Shown: positions 27,082 through 37,130, numbered from the stretch's first letter. The stretch: 64,000 nt of DNA from Flammeovirgaceae bacterium (GCA_024638265.1 JAHEKQ010000009.1:1-64000), one strand, 5' to 3'. Translations and numbers: made by a program. The notes: a model not told the origin generated them from the sequence alone.

Positions 27082-29778
27082 CTAAGAAAGGGTACGCTGT
27101 ACTTCTCGCTGCTCATAGCTTTCAATAACATCACCTTCTTTGATATCATTGAAATTCTTGATACTGATACCGCATTCAAAACCGGATTTAACTTCGGTCA
27201 CATCGTCCTTAAATCGCTTCAACTGGCCCATTTCACCGGAGTAGATCACGATACCATCCCTGATAAGCCTGATGGGGTTAGATTTCTTGATAAGCCCATC
27301 AGTAACCATGCAACCTGCAACGGTTCCAATCTTGGAAATTTTGAACACATCGCGCACTTCCACATTTCCAACAATAGCCTCTTCCACTTCAGGATCAAGC
27401 ATACCTTCCATCGCATCCTTCACGTCATTAATTGCATCGTAGATGACTGAATAGAGCCTGATCTCGATTTCTTCAGTTTCTGCAATCTTCTTGGCTGCCG
27501 AAGAAGGTCTTACCTGGAATCCGACAATAACCGCATCAGAAGCGGAGGCGAGAAGTACATCTGATTCTGAAATCTGACCTACTCCTTTGTGGATGATATT
27601 TACCTGGACTTCTTCGGTTGATAATTTCAGCAGTGAATCGGAAAGAGCTTCAACAGATCCATCGACATCACCCTTAACAATAACATTCAATTCTTTGAAT
27701 GAGCCAATTGCCAACCTTCTTCCGATTTCATCAAGTGTAATATGTTTCTTGGTGCGGATGTTCTGTTCCCTGATGATCTGGCTTCGTTTAACTGCAATTT
27801 CCCTGGCTTCACGATCTGTATCCATCACGTTGAACTTATCGCCTGCCTGGGGGGCGCCATCCAGACCAAGTACCTGTACGGGAGTTGAAGGGCCAGCATT
27901 TTTCATTTTCTTGCCCTTGTGGTCAAACATTGCTTTAACCCTTCCATGATGACCTCCAGCCACGATAATGTCCCCAATATTCAGCGTTCCTGCCTGAACG
28001 AGGATGGTTGCAACATAACCCCTACCCTTATCCAGATAGGCTTCAATTACAGTTCCCACAGCATGTTTATCAGGGTTTGCCGTCAGTTCCAAGAGCTCAG
28101 CTTCCAGCAATACTTTTTCGAGGAGATCATCAATCCCATCCCCGGTTTTTGCCGAGATTTCCTGGGACTGATATTTTCCACCCCAATCTTCTACGAGAAT
28201 ATTGATCTTAGAGAGTGCTTCCTTCAACTTCTCCGGGTTGGCGTTAGCCTTGTCAATTTTGTTGATTGCGATGACAATAGGCACCCCGGCTACCTGGGCG
28301 TGATTTATAGCCTCTTTGGTCTGGGGCATAACATCGTCATCGGCTGCAACTACAATGATTACTATGTCAGTTACTTTGGCACCCCTGGCCCTCATAGCGG
28401 TAAAGGCTTCGTGACCCGGCGTATCGAGGAATGCGATCTTTTGACCACTTTCGGTGGTTACATCGTAGGCTCCAATATGCTGGGTGATACCCCCTGCCTC
28501 ACTGGCGGTGACCTTGGATTTCCTGATGTAATCAAGAAGAGATGTTTTACCATGGTCGACGTGACCCATAATGGTTACAATGGGTGCCCGATCCTTGAGA
28601 TCATCAGCAGCATCTTCTTCCTCGATAATATCAGCCTCCTCATCAGCGGAGATAAATTCAACACTGTACCCGAACTCATCGGCGATGATGGTGATCGCTT
28701 CCGCATCCAAACGCTGATTGATGGAAACAAACATGCCAAGAGACATGCAAGTACCGATCACATCATTGACAGATACATTCATAAGGGAAGCCAGATCATT
28801 GGCCGAAATAAATTCAGTGACCTTGAGGTTTTTGCTGTCCTCCATCTCCCGGATAGCCTTCTCTTCCTCGGCCTCGGCTATGGCGGAACGCTTTTCTCTT
28901 CGATATTTTGCCCCACCTCCTTTTTTACCGGAGCCACTGAGTTTGGCAAGGGTCTGTTTGATCTTCTCCTGGATCTCCTTATCGCTGGGCTCTTCCTTAG
29001 ATACACGGGAGGGGCGATCTTTCCGGACTTTCTGAGACATGATCCTTTTTCTGGGGCGCTTTTTCTTTTCTTTGCGCTCATCGGAAGAGGCCACGGGTTC
29101 TTTAGGTAAATCTATTTTACCAACTACCTTCAGACCTTTAAGCTTATCAGCTTTTGCTTCAATGACTTTGGAATCCTCTTTCTTAGGTTTTTCTTCGGGC
29201 TTTTCTTCGGTTTTATCCTCGACTTCCTCCTTTTTCTCTTCTATTTTCTCCTCTTCTTTAACCTCTTCCTTGTCAGGTTCTTCCTTCTTCTTATCGAGGT
29301 CGATTTTTCCAACAACCTTGATTCCCTTTAACTTAGTACGGGAATCTTCCTCTTTTTCAGCCGGTTCTTCTTCCTCTTCTTTCTCTTCCTTGGCTGCAGG
29401 AGCTTCTTCCTTTTTCTCTTCTTTCTCCTCTGCTTTTACCTCAACTACCTCTTCGCTCTTGGGTTCCTCTGCTTCAACAGATACATTTTTAATCAGGACG
29501 GACTCTTCTTCTTCTTCCTTTGACTTAGAATCACCACTGTCGATAACCACATTTTCAGACATCTTGGTGCCAATAGTCAGAAAGGATGCTTCTTCCTTCT
29601 CATGAGCTGAGTCGGCGAACTCCTTTGAAAGTACGGAGAACTGTTCAGATGAAATCTTGGCATTGGGTGAGGTGTCTACCTCGTAGCCCTTTGCAGAAAG
29701 GAACTCAATGATGGTGTGGCGGCCAACATTCAGCTTCCTAGCAACCTGGCTAATTCTCATACTTTTTTCCTCTGACAT
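27082..29778 (-). CDS. infB: Translation initiation factor IF-2
   Basis: 898 residues from ATG 29778; a TTG at 29784 is in frame but less likely. An IF2_N domain ([20 protein letters not shown]) opens the protein. A long charged linker (about residues 80-290) contains two near-identical copies of the short motif [12 protein letters not shown] / [12 protein letters not shown]. The GTPase domain follows with GHVDHGKT (about residues 405-412), DTPGHEAF, and NKID. Domains II, III and IV end with [20 protein letters not shown] and the C-terminal barrel. IF-2 places fMet-tRNA on the 30S subunit. It is the last gene of the rimP-nusA-infB operon. Confidence 0.97.
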   Translation of the reverse strand: MSEEKSMRISQVARKLNVGRHTIIEFLSAKGYEVDTSPNAKISSEQFSVLSKEFADSAHEKEEASFLTIGTKMSENVVIDSGDSKSKEEEEESVLIKNVSVEAEEPKSEEVVEVKAEEKEEKKEEAPAAKEEKEEEEEPAEKEEDSRTKLKGIKVVGKIDLDKKKEEPDKEEVKEEEKIEEKKEEVEDKTEEKPEEKPKKEDSKVIEAKADKLKGLKVVGKIDLPKEPVASSDERKEKKKRPRKRIMSQKVRKDRPSRVSKEEPSDKEIQEKIKQTLAKLSGSGKKGGGAKYRREKRSAIAEAEEEKAIREMEDSKNLKVTEFISANDLASLMNVSVNDVIGTCMSLGMFVSINQRLDAEAITIIADEFGYSVEFISADEEADIIEEEDAADDLKDRAPIVTIMGHVDHGKTSLLDYIRKSKVTASEAGGITQHIGAYDVTTESGQKIAFLDTPGHEAFTAMRARGAKVTDIVIIVVAADDDVMPQTKEAINHAQVAGVPIVIAINKIDKANANPEKLKEALSKINILVEDWGGKYQSQEISAKTGDGIDDLLEKVLLEAELLELTANPDKHAVGTVIEAYLDKGRGYVATILVQAGTLNIGDIIVAGGHHGRVKAMFDHKGKKMKNAGPSTPVQVLGLDGAPQAGDKFNVMDTDREAREIAVKRSQIIREQNIRTKKHITLDEIGRRLAIGSFKELNVIVKGDVDGSVEALSDSLLKLSTEEVQVNIIHKGVGQISESDVLLASASDAVIVGFQVRPSSAAKKIAETEEIEIRLYSVIYDAINDVKDAMEGMLDPEVEEAIVGNVEVRDVFKISKIGTVAGCMVTDGLIKKSNPIRLIRDGIVIYSGEMGQLKRFKDDVTEVKSGFECGISIKNFNDIKEGDVIESYEQREVQRTLS

Positions 29779-29812
29779 ACTCAAATATCCGTTTTTTTAA
29801 TACTAATTAAAA

Positions 29813-31060
29813 CTATTCATGCTCAAACTCAGTCTTGATGACACCCAGGATATTGTCTACCGTTTCTTCTTCCAGGTCAGTTCTCCTGATAAGATCATCC
29901 CTGCTCAGGGCCAGCACAGATTTAGCGGTGTCCAAGCCGATTCTCTTGAGTTCATCAATCACCCAGTCCTCAATTTCATCCGAAAATTCCTCGAGATCCA
30001 CATCTTCCTCCTCATATTCCCCGAGTTCCCTGAATACATCAATTTCCATTCCCACTAACCGGCTGGCCAGCTTGATATTCTGACCGCCTTTTCCAATGGC
30101 GAGTGAAACCTGGTCGGGCTTCAGGTAAACGGATACCCTCTCTCCATCTTCATCGATTACGATGTTGGAGATCTTGGCGGGGCTCAGTGCACGTGTAATG
30201 TACAGCTCCTTGTTGTCCGTGAAATTGATCACATCAATATTTTCGTTTTGCAATTCACGCACAATACTGTGTATCCTGGATCCCTTCATTCCTACACAGG
30301 CACCTACCGGGTCGATCCTGTCATCATAGGATTCTACCGCAACTTTGGCACGTTCACCGGGCTCTCTTACAACTTTTCTTATAGTTATCAGGCCATCGTA
30401 CACTTCAGGCACTTCACTTTCAAAAAGTCTTTCCAGGAAGACTCCAGAAGTCCTGGATAGAATAATTTTAGGATTTCCATTAACCATTTCAACACGGTCG
30501 ACAATCGCTCTTACTGAATCCCCCTTCCTGAACCGGTCCTTGTGGATCTGTTCACTTTTCGGGATCGAGATTTCGTTACCCTCAGCATCGATGAGTAGTA
30601 CTTCCCTGCTCAGTACCTGGTAAACTTCACCATTGATGATCTCTCCAACCAGGTCTTTGTATTTCTCAAAGAGGATATCTTTTTCCAGGTCTTTCACCTT
30701 TTGAATAAGAGTTTGGCGAGCAGTCATAACAGCTCGTCTTCCGAAATCTTCGATCTTGACTTCTTCAGCCACTTCTTCTCCAATCTCAAAATCGGGTTCA
30801 ATTTTCCTGGCTTCTGTCAAAGATATTTTGTCGTGTTCCCAGATATCTTCGGAATTGTCATCCACGATTTCCCTGAATCTCCAGATCTCAAGGTCCCCTT
30901 TGTCGACATTGATAATGATATCAAAGTTGTCGTCCGTTTCATATTTTTTACGGATCATAGTTCGGAATACATCTTCCAAAATGCGGATCATGGTGGGCCG
31001 GTCGATATTCTTCTGACCGGCAAACTCTGCAAACGATTCAATTAGTACACTAGCATCCAT
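29813..31060 (-). CDS. nusA: Transcription termination/antitermination factor NusA
   Basis: 415 residues. The N-terminal RNA-polymerase-binding domain is followed by the S1 domain (about residues 135-200, GEIINGEVYQVLSREVLLIDAEG), KH domains with GACVGMKGSRIHSIVRELQNE and SLAIGKGGQNIKLA, and an acidic C-terminal tail with a helix-hairpin-helix-like stretch (IDELKRIGLDTAKSVLALS). It lacks the second acidic repeat of enterobacterial NusA, as is normal outside Proteobacteria. It is placed between rimP (1-bp gap) and infB. Confidence 0.97.
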   Translation of the reverse strand: MDASVLIESFAEFAGQKNIDRPTMIRILEDVFRTMIRKKYETDDNFDIIINVDKGDLEIWRFREIVDDNSEDIWEHDKISLTEARKIEPDFEIGEEVAEEVKIEDFGRRAVMTARQTLIQKVKDLEKDILFEKYKDLVGEIINGEVYQVLSREVLLIDAEGNEISIPKSEQIHKDRFRKGDSVRAIVDRVEMVNGNPKIILSRTSGVFLERLFESEVPEVYDGLITIRKVVREPGERAKVAVESYDDRIDPVGACVGMKGSRIHSIVRELQNENIDVINFTDNKELYITRALSPAKISNIVIDEDGERVSVYLKPDQVSLAIGKGGQNIKLASRLVGMEIDVFRELGEYEEEDVDLEEFSDEIEDWVIDELKRIGLDTAKSVLALSRDDLIRRTDLEEETVDNILGVIKTEFEHE

Positions 31061-31061
31061 C

Positions 31062-31517
31062 TTAAGTATTATTAAATGTCACCTGGACTTTCGCCCATTC
31101 AATATCATTAAAGGTTATCCTCGATTTCTCCTTGCCCTTTTTCGAAGCCAATTCAATCGAATCTTGATCTACGGAATGAAGTACTCCTTTAACAGTACTT
31201 CCATCCGACAATTTAACCTTAAGTTTCCTTCCGGTATTTTTCCTGAACTGACGCTCGGACTTCAGGGGTGTGTCGACCCCCGGGCTTCCGACGTCAAGGG
31301 TATAGGAATTTTTAATCAAATCCCTCTCCTCTATTTCATGTCCCACGGCCCTGCTTACCCGGGAACAATCGTCAATACTGACTCCATTATCGCCGTCTAA
31401 AAGTATGGTCACTTTCTGGCTGCGACCTGTAGAAATACTGATATCCACCACAAAGAGGTTTTCGTCCTCAAAGGTGCCCTCAGTAATTTCCCAAATGGTT
31501 TTCGTCAGTGTATCCAT
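31062..31517 (-). CDS. rimP: Ribosome maturation factor RimP
   Basis: 151 residues with the RimP two-domain layout. It has the acidic IDDCSRVSRAVGHEIEE, the strand SYTLDVGSPGVDTPL, the FRKNTGRKLKVKL segment and the C-terminal SH3-like part with RITFNDIEWAKVQVTF. RimP helps 30S subunit maturation. It is first in the operon with nusA and infB. A consensus promoter (31577-31608) and a terminator-like hairpin in the leader (31533-31553) lie just upstream. Confidence 0.95.
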   Translation of the reverse strand: MDTLTKTIWEITEGTFEDENLFVVDISISTGRSQKVTILLDGDNGVSIDDCSRVSRAVGHEIEERDLIKNSYTLDVGSPGVDTPLKSERQFRKNTGRKLKVKLSDGSTVKGVLHSVDQDSIELASKKGKEKSRITFNDIEWAKVQVTFNNT

Positions 31518-31532
31518 TCTAACCTAATAAAA

Positions 31533-31553
31533 GAGGGGACTAGTCGTCCCCTC
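31533..31553 (-). terminator. Terminator-like hairpin in the 5' leader of rimP-nusA-infB
   Basis: On the minus strand the stem GAGGGGAC pairs with GTCCCCTC around a 5-base GACTA loop and is followed by TTTTATT. It begins about 17 bases after the predicted start site of the promoter at 31608-31577 and ends 16 bases before the rimP ATG (31517). The nearest upstream minus-strand gene ends at 32679 and has its own terminator, so this is most likely an attenuator, perhaps sensing NusA or termination efficiency (inference). Confidence 0.7.
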
Positions 31554-31576
31554 AAGGTCATTTTCCATATTTAATG

Positions 31577-31608
31577 CAAAAGTACTTCAAGGATTCATAA
31601 AAAACAAA
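31577..31608 (-). promoter_or_regulatory. Consensus Bacteroidota promoter of rimP-nusA-infB
   Basis: On the minus strand, TTTG (31608-31605) is followed after exactly 20 bp by TACTTTTG (31584-31577). This matches the Bacteroidota sigma-A pattern TTTG-N19-21-TAnnTTTG in both boxes and spacing. The transcript would start near 31570 and have a leader of about 50 bases containing the hairpin. Confidence 0.7.
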
Positions 31609-31653
31609 CTGATAATTCTGGTAAATTGACCACCTGTTAATTTGTAGAAGGAA

Positions 31654-32646
31654 ATGAAAGGAAATATCCTGCTTGCTGTATTTTTTGTTCTGATACTCTG
31701 GTCTTGCGGATCTGAGGGGGGCAACAATATCAATAACGTTCGTGAAGAGCCTGTAGTGAATGTACCGGACTTCAGTGCGGATAGTGCTTTTTCTTTTGTA
31801 AAAAAACAGCTGGAGTTTGGTCCCAGGGTTCCCGGTACGGAGTCACACCAGGCCACGGGCGACTACCTGGTAAAAAAGCTAACCTCTTTTGGGGCCACTG
31901 TTACAGAACAGAAGTTTCCAGTCACCACCTATGATGGTACTTCGGTTGAGTTGAGAAATATTATAGCGGAATTCTTTCCCGAGCGAAGCAAGAGGATTAT
32001 GCTGGCGGCTCATTGGGATACGCGTCCATTTGCAGATAAAGACCCGGAGGATGACAGAGCACCTATGGATGGGGCAAACGATGGGGCGAGTGGTGTGGCT
32101 GTTTTGCTGGAGATGGCCCGACTTATTGGCAGGACGCCCCCCGAGAATGTGGGGATAGATATCGTCTTGTTTGATGGAGAGGATTGGGGAGAGCATAACA
32201 ATGAACAGAATGTGCCCAATTCCCGTGAGTGGGATTCCTGGTGGTGTCTCGGGTCACAATACTGGTCGGATAATAAACACAAGCCTAACTACGCGGCCTA
32301 TTACGGTATTCTGCTTGACATGGTGGGTGCGCGGGGCTCACAGTTTCACAAAGAGGGAATCAGCATGCGATTCGCTCCAAGGATTGTTAGAAAAGTATGG
32401 GGTCAGGCTGCCGCACTCGGATACCAGGGAATCTTTGTCAATAAACGTCAACCCGAAATATTGGATGATCACCGGTATGTAAACCAGGTTGGCAAGATCC
32501 CAATGATCAACATCGTTCACTACGATCCTGAACAAGGTTACTTTGGGGATTATCACCATACCCGCAAAGACAACCTGGAGCTGATTGATCCCGATATGCT
32601 TGAGATCGTTGGCAATACGGTAATGCACGTGATTTACAATGAATAA
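31654..32646 (+). CDS. M28 family zinc peptidase / glutaminyl-peptide cyclotransferase-like lipoprotein
   Basis: 330 residues. Signal peptide with lipobox LWSC, then an Asn-rich linker. The zinc-binding M28 set is visible: AAHWDTRPF, DGANDGASG, LFDGEDWGEH, LLDMVGARG, and His in HHTRKDN near the C-terminus. The single-zinc glutaminyl cyclase branch shares the W-rich segment SREWDSWWCLGSQYW. It either trims peptides or forms N-terminal pyroglutamate on exported proteins; the latter is favoured by the spacing of motifs but is not proven. Ends at a strong intrinsic terminator. Confidence 0.9.
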   Translation: MKGNILLAVFFVLILWSCGSEGGNNINNVREEPVVNVPDFSADSAFSFVKKQLEFGPRVPGTESHQATGDYLVKKLTSFGATVTEQKFPVTTYDGTSVELRNIIAEFFPERSKRIMLAAHWDTRPFADKDPEDDRAPMDGANDGASGVAVLLEMARLIGRTPPENVGIDIVLFDGEDWGEHNNEQNVPNSREWDSWWCLGSQYWSDNKHKPNYAAYYGILLDMVGARGSQFHKEGISMRFAPRIVRKVWGQAAALGYQGIFVNKRQPEILDDHRYVNQVGKIPMINIVHYDPEQGYFGDYHHTRKDNLELIDPDMLEIVGNTVMHVIYNE

Positions 32647-32648
32647 AA

Positions 32649-32670
32649 AAAGCCTCCCGAAGGAGGCTTT
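32649..32670. terminator. Intrinsic terminator between convergent genes
   Basis: AAAGCCTCC (32649-32657) pairs with GGAGGCTTT (32662-32670) around a CGAA loop. A run of A precedes and T follows, so it can work in both directions, for the peptidase gene and the DUF4476 gene (stop at 32679). Confidence 0.85.
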
Positions 32671-32678
32671 TGATCTAT

Positions 32679-33305
32679 TTAGAATCTGCCGATAAACCGG
32701 TCGAGTTCGCGCTGGCTGCTTCTGAATTTGAGCTCATTGAACACCAGGTTGAAATTTCTCCTGTCTACCGTTCTGCTCCAGGCAAATTTTGCCAGGGCCA
32801 ATCGATTGTCTTCGAAATTTAGCTGGCTCATCAAGTAGGCCACATCTTCTGATCGGATCGCATTTCTTCGAATCCGATTCTTGGCGATCTGCAGGGCCTC
32901 ATCGTCAAAGCGTGCATACGACATACTTTCCGCAATGTTGTTGACCTGTCCGGTTCTGAGAACATTCCCGTACCGGTACCCGCGATTGTAACGGATATGT
33001 GGCCGGACCACAATAGGTCTTTGGTAAACAACAGGCCGCGTGTACCGGATTCCCGGGTGTCGACGGATGATTACCGTTTCATTTCCCCTCCTGTGCACCA
33101 CTGCCGGTCGCCTACCCCTCTTTCGGGGAGCCACGTAAGCATATTGATGTCTTCCGTTATTGGGTCGGTGGTTGATGGTAGTCTCACGGCCGCGTTCAGC
33201 CCGGATATCCCGGTCCCTTCCGCGTCCCTGGCCTTGACCTCTCTGAGCAAAACCGTCCAAGGCGAACAGGCTAAGCCCCAAAACAAATAGTAGAGTTTTT
33301 TTCAT
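32679..33305 (-). CDS. Exported arginine-rich DUF4476 protein
   Basis: 208 residues. A signal peptide ends near DGFAQ. Residues ~22-110 are basic and low complexity, with many Arg and Gly (RGQGQGRGRDRD, RRPAVVHRRGNE). The C-terminal ~90 residues fit DUF4476: SYARFDDEALQIAKNRIRRN, SEDVAYLMSQLNFEDNRLALAKFAW, then a second helical copy ending ELDRFIGRF. DUF4476 is found almost only in Bacteroidota and has no known function. The basic region could bind polyanions such as LPS or DNA (inference). Confidence 0.85.
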   Translation of the reverse strand: MKKTLLFVLGLSLFALDGFAQRGQGQGRGRDRDIRAERGRETTINHRPNNGRHQYAYVAPRKRGRRPAVVHRRGNETVIIRRHPGIRYTRPVVYQRPIVVRPHIRYNRGYRYGNVLRTGQVNNIAESMSYARFDDEALQIAKNRIRRNAIRSEDVAYLMSQLNFEDNRLALAKFAWSRTVDRRNFNLVFNELKFRSSQRELDRFIGRF

Positions 33306-33400
33306 AATCCTTTAAATTTTGAGTTAAACCATCTTGAATTGAATAGGGCAAGGTCCGTGCCAATCCTTGTTAATTGGGATTGGATGCAGTATGCCGATTG

Positions 33401-33432
33401 TTTGAGCTATATCAATTTACTTCCTACATTTA
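33401..33432 (+). promoter_or_regulatory. Near-consensus promoter directly upstream of a lipoprotein ATG
   Basis: TTTG (33401-33404) is followed after 20 bp by TACATTTA (33425-33432), which differs from TAnnTTTG only in its last base. The -7 box ends three bases before the ATG at 33436, so the start site should fall on or next to the ATG and the mRNA would be leaderless (inference). Confidence 0.55.
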
Positions 33433-33435
33433 GTT

Positions 33436-34167
33436 ATGCGATTACTGATTTTTGCTTCTCTTTTGCTTGTCATAGGGTGCTCTCAGAAAAACTTAATTCA
33501 AAAACCACCAATGACAGACAGCTATGATGAGTTTGATTTTGATGGTGGTTATGAGCCGGGCTCTATCCTGGTTATCAAGGATGGCAGGATGGAATCTCCT
33601 ATTCTTACCTACAGTGGAATGATGTCAAAAACCGGTGACGCCCCCTATCTGGAAATGGCGCAACCGGTTCCCGTTCCCGGGACTACACTGGATTGGAAAC
33701 AGAAGTTTTCTAATAGTCTGCAGTTTTCTGGCACTTTTGAGAATCTGAGTCCGGAATTAAAGAACAGCGTAGAATCCATAAGAGGGGTCAAAATGATAGT
33801 TGAAGAAGGTGAAAGACACTCGTTCAAAAAGGGAAGCATAGCATTGACCGACCTTATTTTTGGCCTCAGCAAAGAAAATTTGCAGAAAATTCAGTTCCAG
33901 CTCAGTATCAACGCCACAAATGTTTACATGATCACCGAGGTTATTAAATACAAGAAGGCAAAGATGGAATTTAGCTGGGGTACGGATCTGGCAAATGAAG
34001 TCCAGGCAGGGTTTAAAGGAATCGTCAACTTTGGTGATCAATTATACTGGAATGACGAAGGTAAACTGATTGTAGAATACACCACACCGGTTAATGTAAA
34101 ATTCAAGAAAATACCCATTTCAGACGAGTACAGAACGCTGATCAAACAACGGATCGAAGAATTATAA
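33436..34167 (+). CDS. Lipoprotein of unknown function
   Basis: 243 residues. Signal peptide with lipobox LVIGC followed by SQKNLIQ. The mature part alternates strands and charged turns, with a YEPGSILVIKDG segment near the start and GYKxI-like segments later (VQAGFKGIVNFGDQLYWNDEG). No family was recognised. A near-consensus promoter ends three bases before the ATG, suggesting leaderless expression. It is convergent with the AsmA-like gene, with only two bases between the stops. Confidence 0.7.
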   Translation: MRLLIFASLLLVIGCSQKNLIQKPPMTDSYDEFDFDGGYEPGSILVIKDGRMESPILTYSGMMSKTGDAPYLEMAQPVPVPGTTLDWKQKFSNSLQFSGTFENLSPELKNSVESIRGVKMIVEEGERHSFKKGSIALTDLIFGLSKENLQKIQFQLSINATNVYMITEVIKYKKAKMEFSWGTDLANEVQAGFKGIVNFGDQLYWNDEGKLIVEYTTPVNVKFKKIPISDEYRTLIKQRIEEL

Positions 34168-34169
34168 AA

Positions 34170-37130
34170 CTAATTTCCGCCTTTCTTCTTCTTCAAGAGG
34201 TTTTTCAGTGCTTCTTTGGCTTTTTCAGTCGCTTCTTCCTTTACATCGGTTTTTGTGGAATCCGACTTTGTGGTATCCTTCTTGGTGCCCAGCAAGTTGG
34301 TGATCTTGTTAGTGACCCCGCTGCTGTCAGCCAGAGCTTTTATAGCGGTTTTTCCCTCATCTTTCGCCTTATCGGTAAGGGCGGTCTTAACCTGCTGTTT
34401 GGCATCGGATGAAATCAATTGAAAAGTGGGGTTACTGTAGGTTCCCCCCATCCCGATGTTTAAGGGGATGGTTGAATTGGGATCCACCTCTCCCAACCCA
34501 AGACTACTCGAAAGGCTGGTAAGATTGCTGCCTAATTTTGAGGCTGGCACATCCAACTTTATGTTATAGGCGATGCTTCCGTCTACACCAGTACTGCCGC
34601 TAACGGTTCCCGGGTATTCTCCCAGTCGTATGCCGAAGGGTTTCACTGTAACTTTCCCATCAGCAATCGAAGTAGCCATCGCTACATCCTTAAGACTAAT
34701 TCCCTGATCGGCATCGAGTTTGGTAACATTGGACAGTTTTCCAAGGATATCTGTATTTCCGAATGTTGCATCAATGACTTTAAGCAATCCATTTCCTGTT
34801 ATGGTTTCCAGCTTAGGCATCAGGTCCTGTCCAAGATCCCCCGAGATATTGAAATCGGTTGATACGTTCCCAATGATATTGGCTGCTACAGGGGCCAGGG
34901 ATTTTATGATCGTGAATTTTTCGAAGGTCTCTTTGATGGAAACGGCATCGACTTTAAGTTTGAAATCATATTTTGGTACATCTGGATCGCTGGTATCATA
35001 TGCTCCGGCCATTAAGAAACTTCCTCCGAGGGCATTAAATCTCAACCCATCCATCCGGGCTATACCATCTCTCAGAATGATTTGCCCCGCGGCATTGGTC
35101 AATTCCATGTCGGTGTAAATGATCTTTTCGATACTCGAATTGAGTACAAAATCAATATTTTTAGGTACGGGAATGGCTGAGAACGACTCTTCTGCATCTG
35201 TTGTTACTTCCTCCTCCTCTGATTCCGGCATCAATTCGTTCAGATCCAGCAGCCCGGCATTGAAATCAAACGTTCCGTGAAGTAAGTCATCACCAAGTAC
35301 AAAACCGAGATAGTCGTTGACCTCTCCCTTCATGCGGATATCACTTTTGCCAATATTTCCCGAGTATGACTTCAGGGCCATTTTTCTGGGTGTTAAAGAT
35401 GCAGAGGCTTCGGATATAGTAATATCATAGCCAAGTGTGGAGTCCCTGTATAGCAGATTACTGACGACTAAATTTCCTGAGGTTGGCAAATCAGTATATC
35501 GTTCCGCCTCGAGCGATTTCATATTCCCTGAAGTCTCAATATTCGCGGAGATCCGTCCTGCGATTTCCGTTCCCTCCATAGGGATAAAATGGGATACTTC
35601 GGCCAGGTCAACCGCCCCTGAAACATCCGCTTTCCAAGAGTAGTTTACCAGGTTTCGAAAGTCGAGATTAGCCTTAAACGTTTCTTTGTTTAATACCATG
35701 GTAAAATCCTTTATGCTGGCGGAGAAGTCACTCATCCTGCCGCTCGGGTTACTTACCTTGGAACTAAAATGCAGGTCCTCAATGGGTAGCGGGAATTCTG
35801 ATGTTTTGATATATCCTCCCGTAAGCGACATGGCAGCATTCATTCGGGGCATGGTATTCATAGTCGAATCATAGGTGCCTTCCGCGGTGGCATCCAGTTT
35901 GAAGGTCCCTCGCATATCGATTCCCTCAACAGGAAACATCTTGGCAAGTTCCCCCAGGTTGAGTGAAGCTTTGATATTGGCTTTTGTATTGAAATCTCTC
36001 AGGTTCGCAATACTAAGTTGTGCATCCACCGGATTGCTTCCGAAGTCCAGGTGCATTTGTCTTAAATCGATAGTAGTATTTTCAATAATCCCATCCGGGT
36101 TATTGATAGACATATCCACAGAGATATTTTCAATCGCGGAGGGCAGGTCTGGATACTGCATCATCGCTTCTTTCACATGGAGATTGACTGAAAATGCCGG
36201 AATTTCCGTATCGCTGTACTTGCCTTTGACAGTTCCATCGAATGACAATGTTCCATCTGTCTCGAGATCTTCGAATCCTTCAGTAAACAAGGCCGGGATA
36301 AGTGATAGCAGGCTTTTAAAAGTATTCTCCATCGCCGAATAAGTGATGTCCATGTCAAAATAATCCTCCCCCATGAACAACCAGCCATCGAAGCCCACGG
36401 CAAAATCATTGATTCGGCCATACACATCCTTGAAAGTATAGCGGCTAATATCGTCTGAAATGGTAATCTCCGCACCGATCTGCGCTGTCTGACCATCGAG
36501 ATAGGTTATGCCATCGTAGGCAGTTTCCACAGTTGTTGCGGAGGTATAGGTTCTCAGGTCAAAAACATCCTGGGTGAAATCACCGGAACCTCCATGCTCT
36601 ACCCCCGTCAGTTTCAGGTAGTAGGGCAGAGTGGCATCGTCGTAAGTGAATTCTCCTTCTTTAATTAACCAATGATCTATGCTCAAAGAGAACTCACCAC
36701 CACTTTCTTCTGCAACTTCTTCCTCCTCAGTGGGAAAGGTAATGTCGTAGTTCGCAGAGCCGTCCTCCAATACTTTAATATTGATAATGGGCCTGATCAC
36801 TTCAAGTCCACTGAGCGTAGGCTGGTCGCCAAAAAGGCTGAAAAGGTCGATCTCCACGGCCAGTTCTTCGGCAGCAAATAAGATTTCTCCTGCAAAAGGC
36901 TCGCGGTTAATTATGCCAAACTCTTTCATGGTGGCTGTGATGTTCGGAAAGTTGGAAAACACCGAGAGGCTGAAATTGTCCACGTCAAACAAAACATCTG
37001 CATTGACAGATGCTTCCAATTCCTTATCAATCGCAGCCTTGATGTCGTCTTTGTAAATAACGGGAAGTGCAATTGCCGCCGAAATGATTACTACCAATAT
37101 AACCGCGAGTATAATGAGGACCTTTTTCAT
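34170..37130 (-). CDS. AsmA-like family protein
   Basis: 986 residues. One N-terminal membrane segment (VLIILAVILVVIISAAIALPVIY) is followed by the AsmA signature strand SLSVFSNFPNITATMKEFGI and a long series of repeating beta-strands. A C-terminal AsmA_2 region has GTYSNPTFQLISSDAKQ before a Lys/Asp-rich tail (DTTKSDSTKTD). AsmA-like (RBG/chorein-like) proteins are thought to bridge the inner and outer membranes and move phospholipids. Residues rich in Glu near positions 136-147 form a flexible linker. No partner genes stand next to it. Confidence 0.9.
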   Translation of the reverse strand: MKKVLIILAVILVVIISAAIALPVIYKDDIKAAIDKELEASVNADVLFDVDNFSLSVFSNFPNITATMKEFGIINREPFAGEILFAAEELAVEIDLFSLFGDQPTLSGLEVIRPIINIKVLEDGSANYDITFPTEEEEVAEESGGEFSLSIDHWLIKEGEFTYDDATLPYYLKLTGVEHGGSGDFTQDVFDLRTYTSATTVETAYDGITYLDGQTAQIGAEITISDDISRYTFKDVYGRINDFAVGFDGWLFMGEDYFDMDITYSAMENTFKSLLSLIPALFTEGFEDLETDGTLSFDGTVKGKYSDTEIPAFSVNLHVKEAMMQYPDLPSAIENISVDMSINNPDGIIENTTIDLRQMHLDFGSNPVDAQLSIANLRDFNTKANIKASLNLGELAKMFPVEGIDMRGTFKLDATAEGTYDSTMNTMPRMNAAMSLTGGYIKTSEFPLPIEDLHFSSKVSNPSGRMSDFSASIKDFTMVLNKETFKANLDFRNLVNYSWKADVSGAVDLAEVSHFIPMEGTEIAGRISANIETSGNMKSLEAERYTDLPTSGNLVVSNLLYRDSTLGYDITISEASASLTPRKMALKSYSGNIGKSDIRMKGEVNDYLGFVLGDDLLHGTFDFNAGLLDLNELMPESEEEEVTTDAEESFSAIPVPKNIDFVLNSSIEKIIYTDMELTNAAGQIILRDGIARMDGLRFNALGGSFLMAGAYDTSDPDVPKYDFKLKVDAVSIKETFEKFTIIKSLAPVAANIIGNVSTDFNISGDLGQDLMPKLETITGNGLLKVIDATFGNTDILGKLSNVTKLDADQGISLKDVAMATSIADGKVTVKPFGIRLGEYPGTVSGSTGVDGSIAYNIKLDVPASKLGSNLTSLSSSLGLGEVDPNSTIPLNIGMGGTYSNPTFQLISSDAKQQVKTALTDKAKDEGKTAIKALADSSGVTNKITNLLGTKKDTTKSDSTKTDVKEEATEKAKEALKNLLKKKKGGN

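Noticed and set aside
27919-29605. Plus-strand ORFs opposite infB, including a Ser-rich one at 29039-29605
   Set aside because: The Ser/Phe-rich sequence is the reverse reading of the Glu/Lys-rich IF-2 linker; not real genes.
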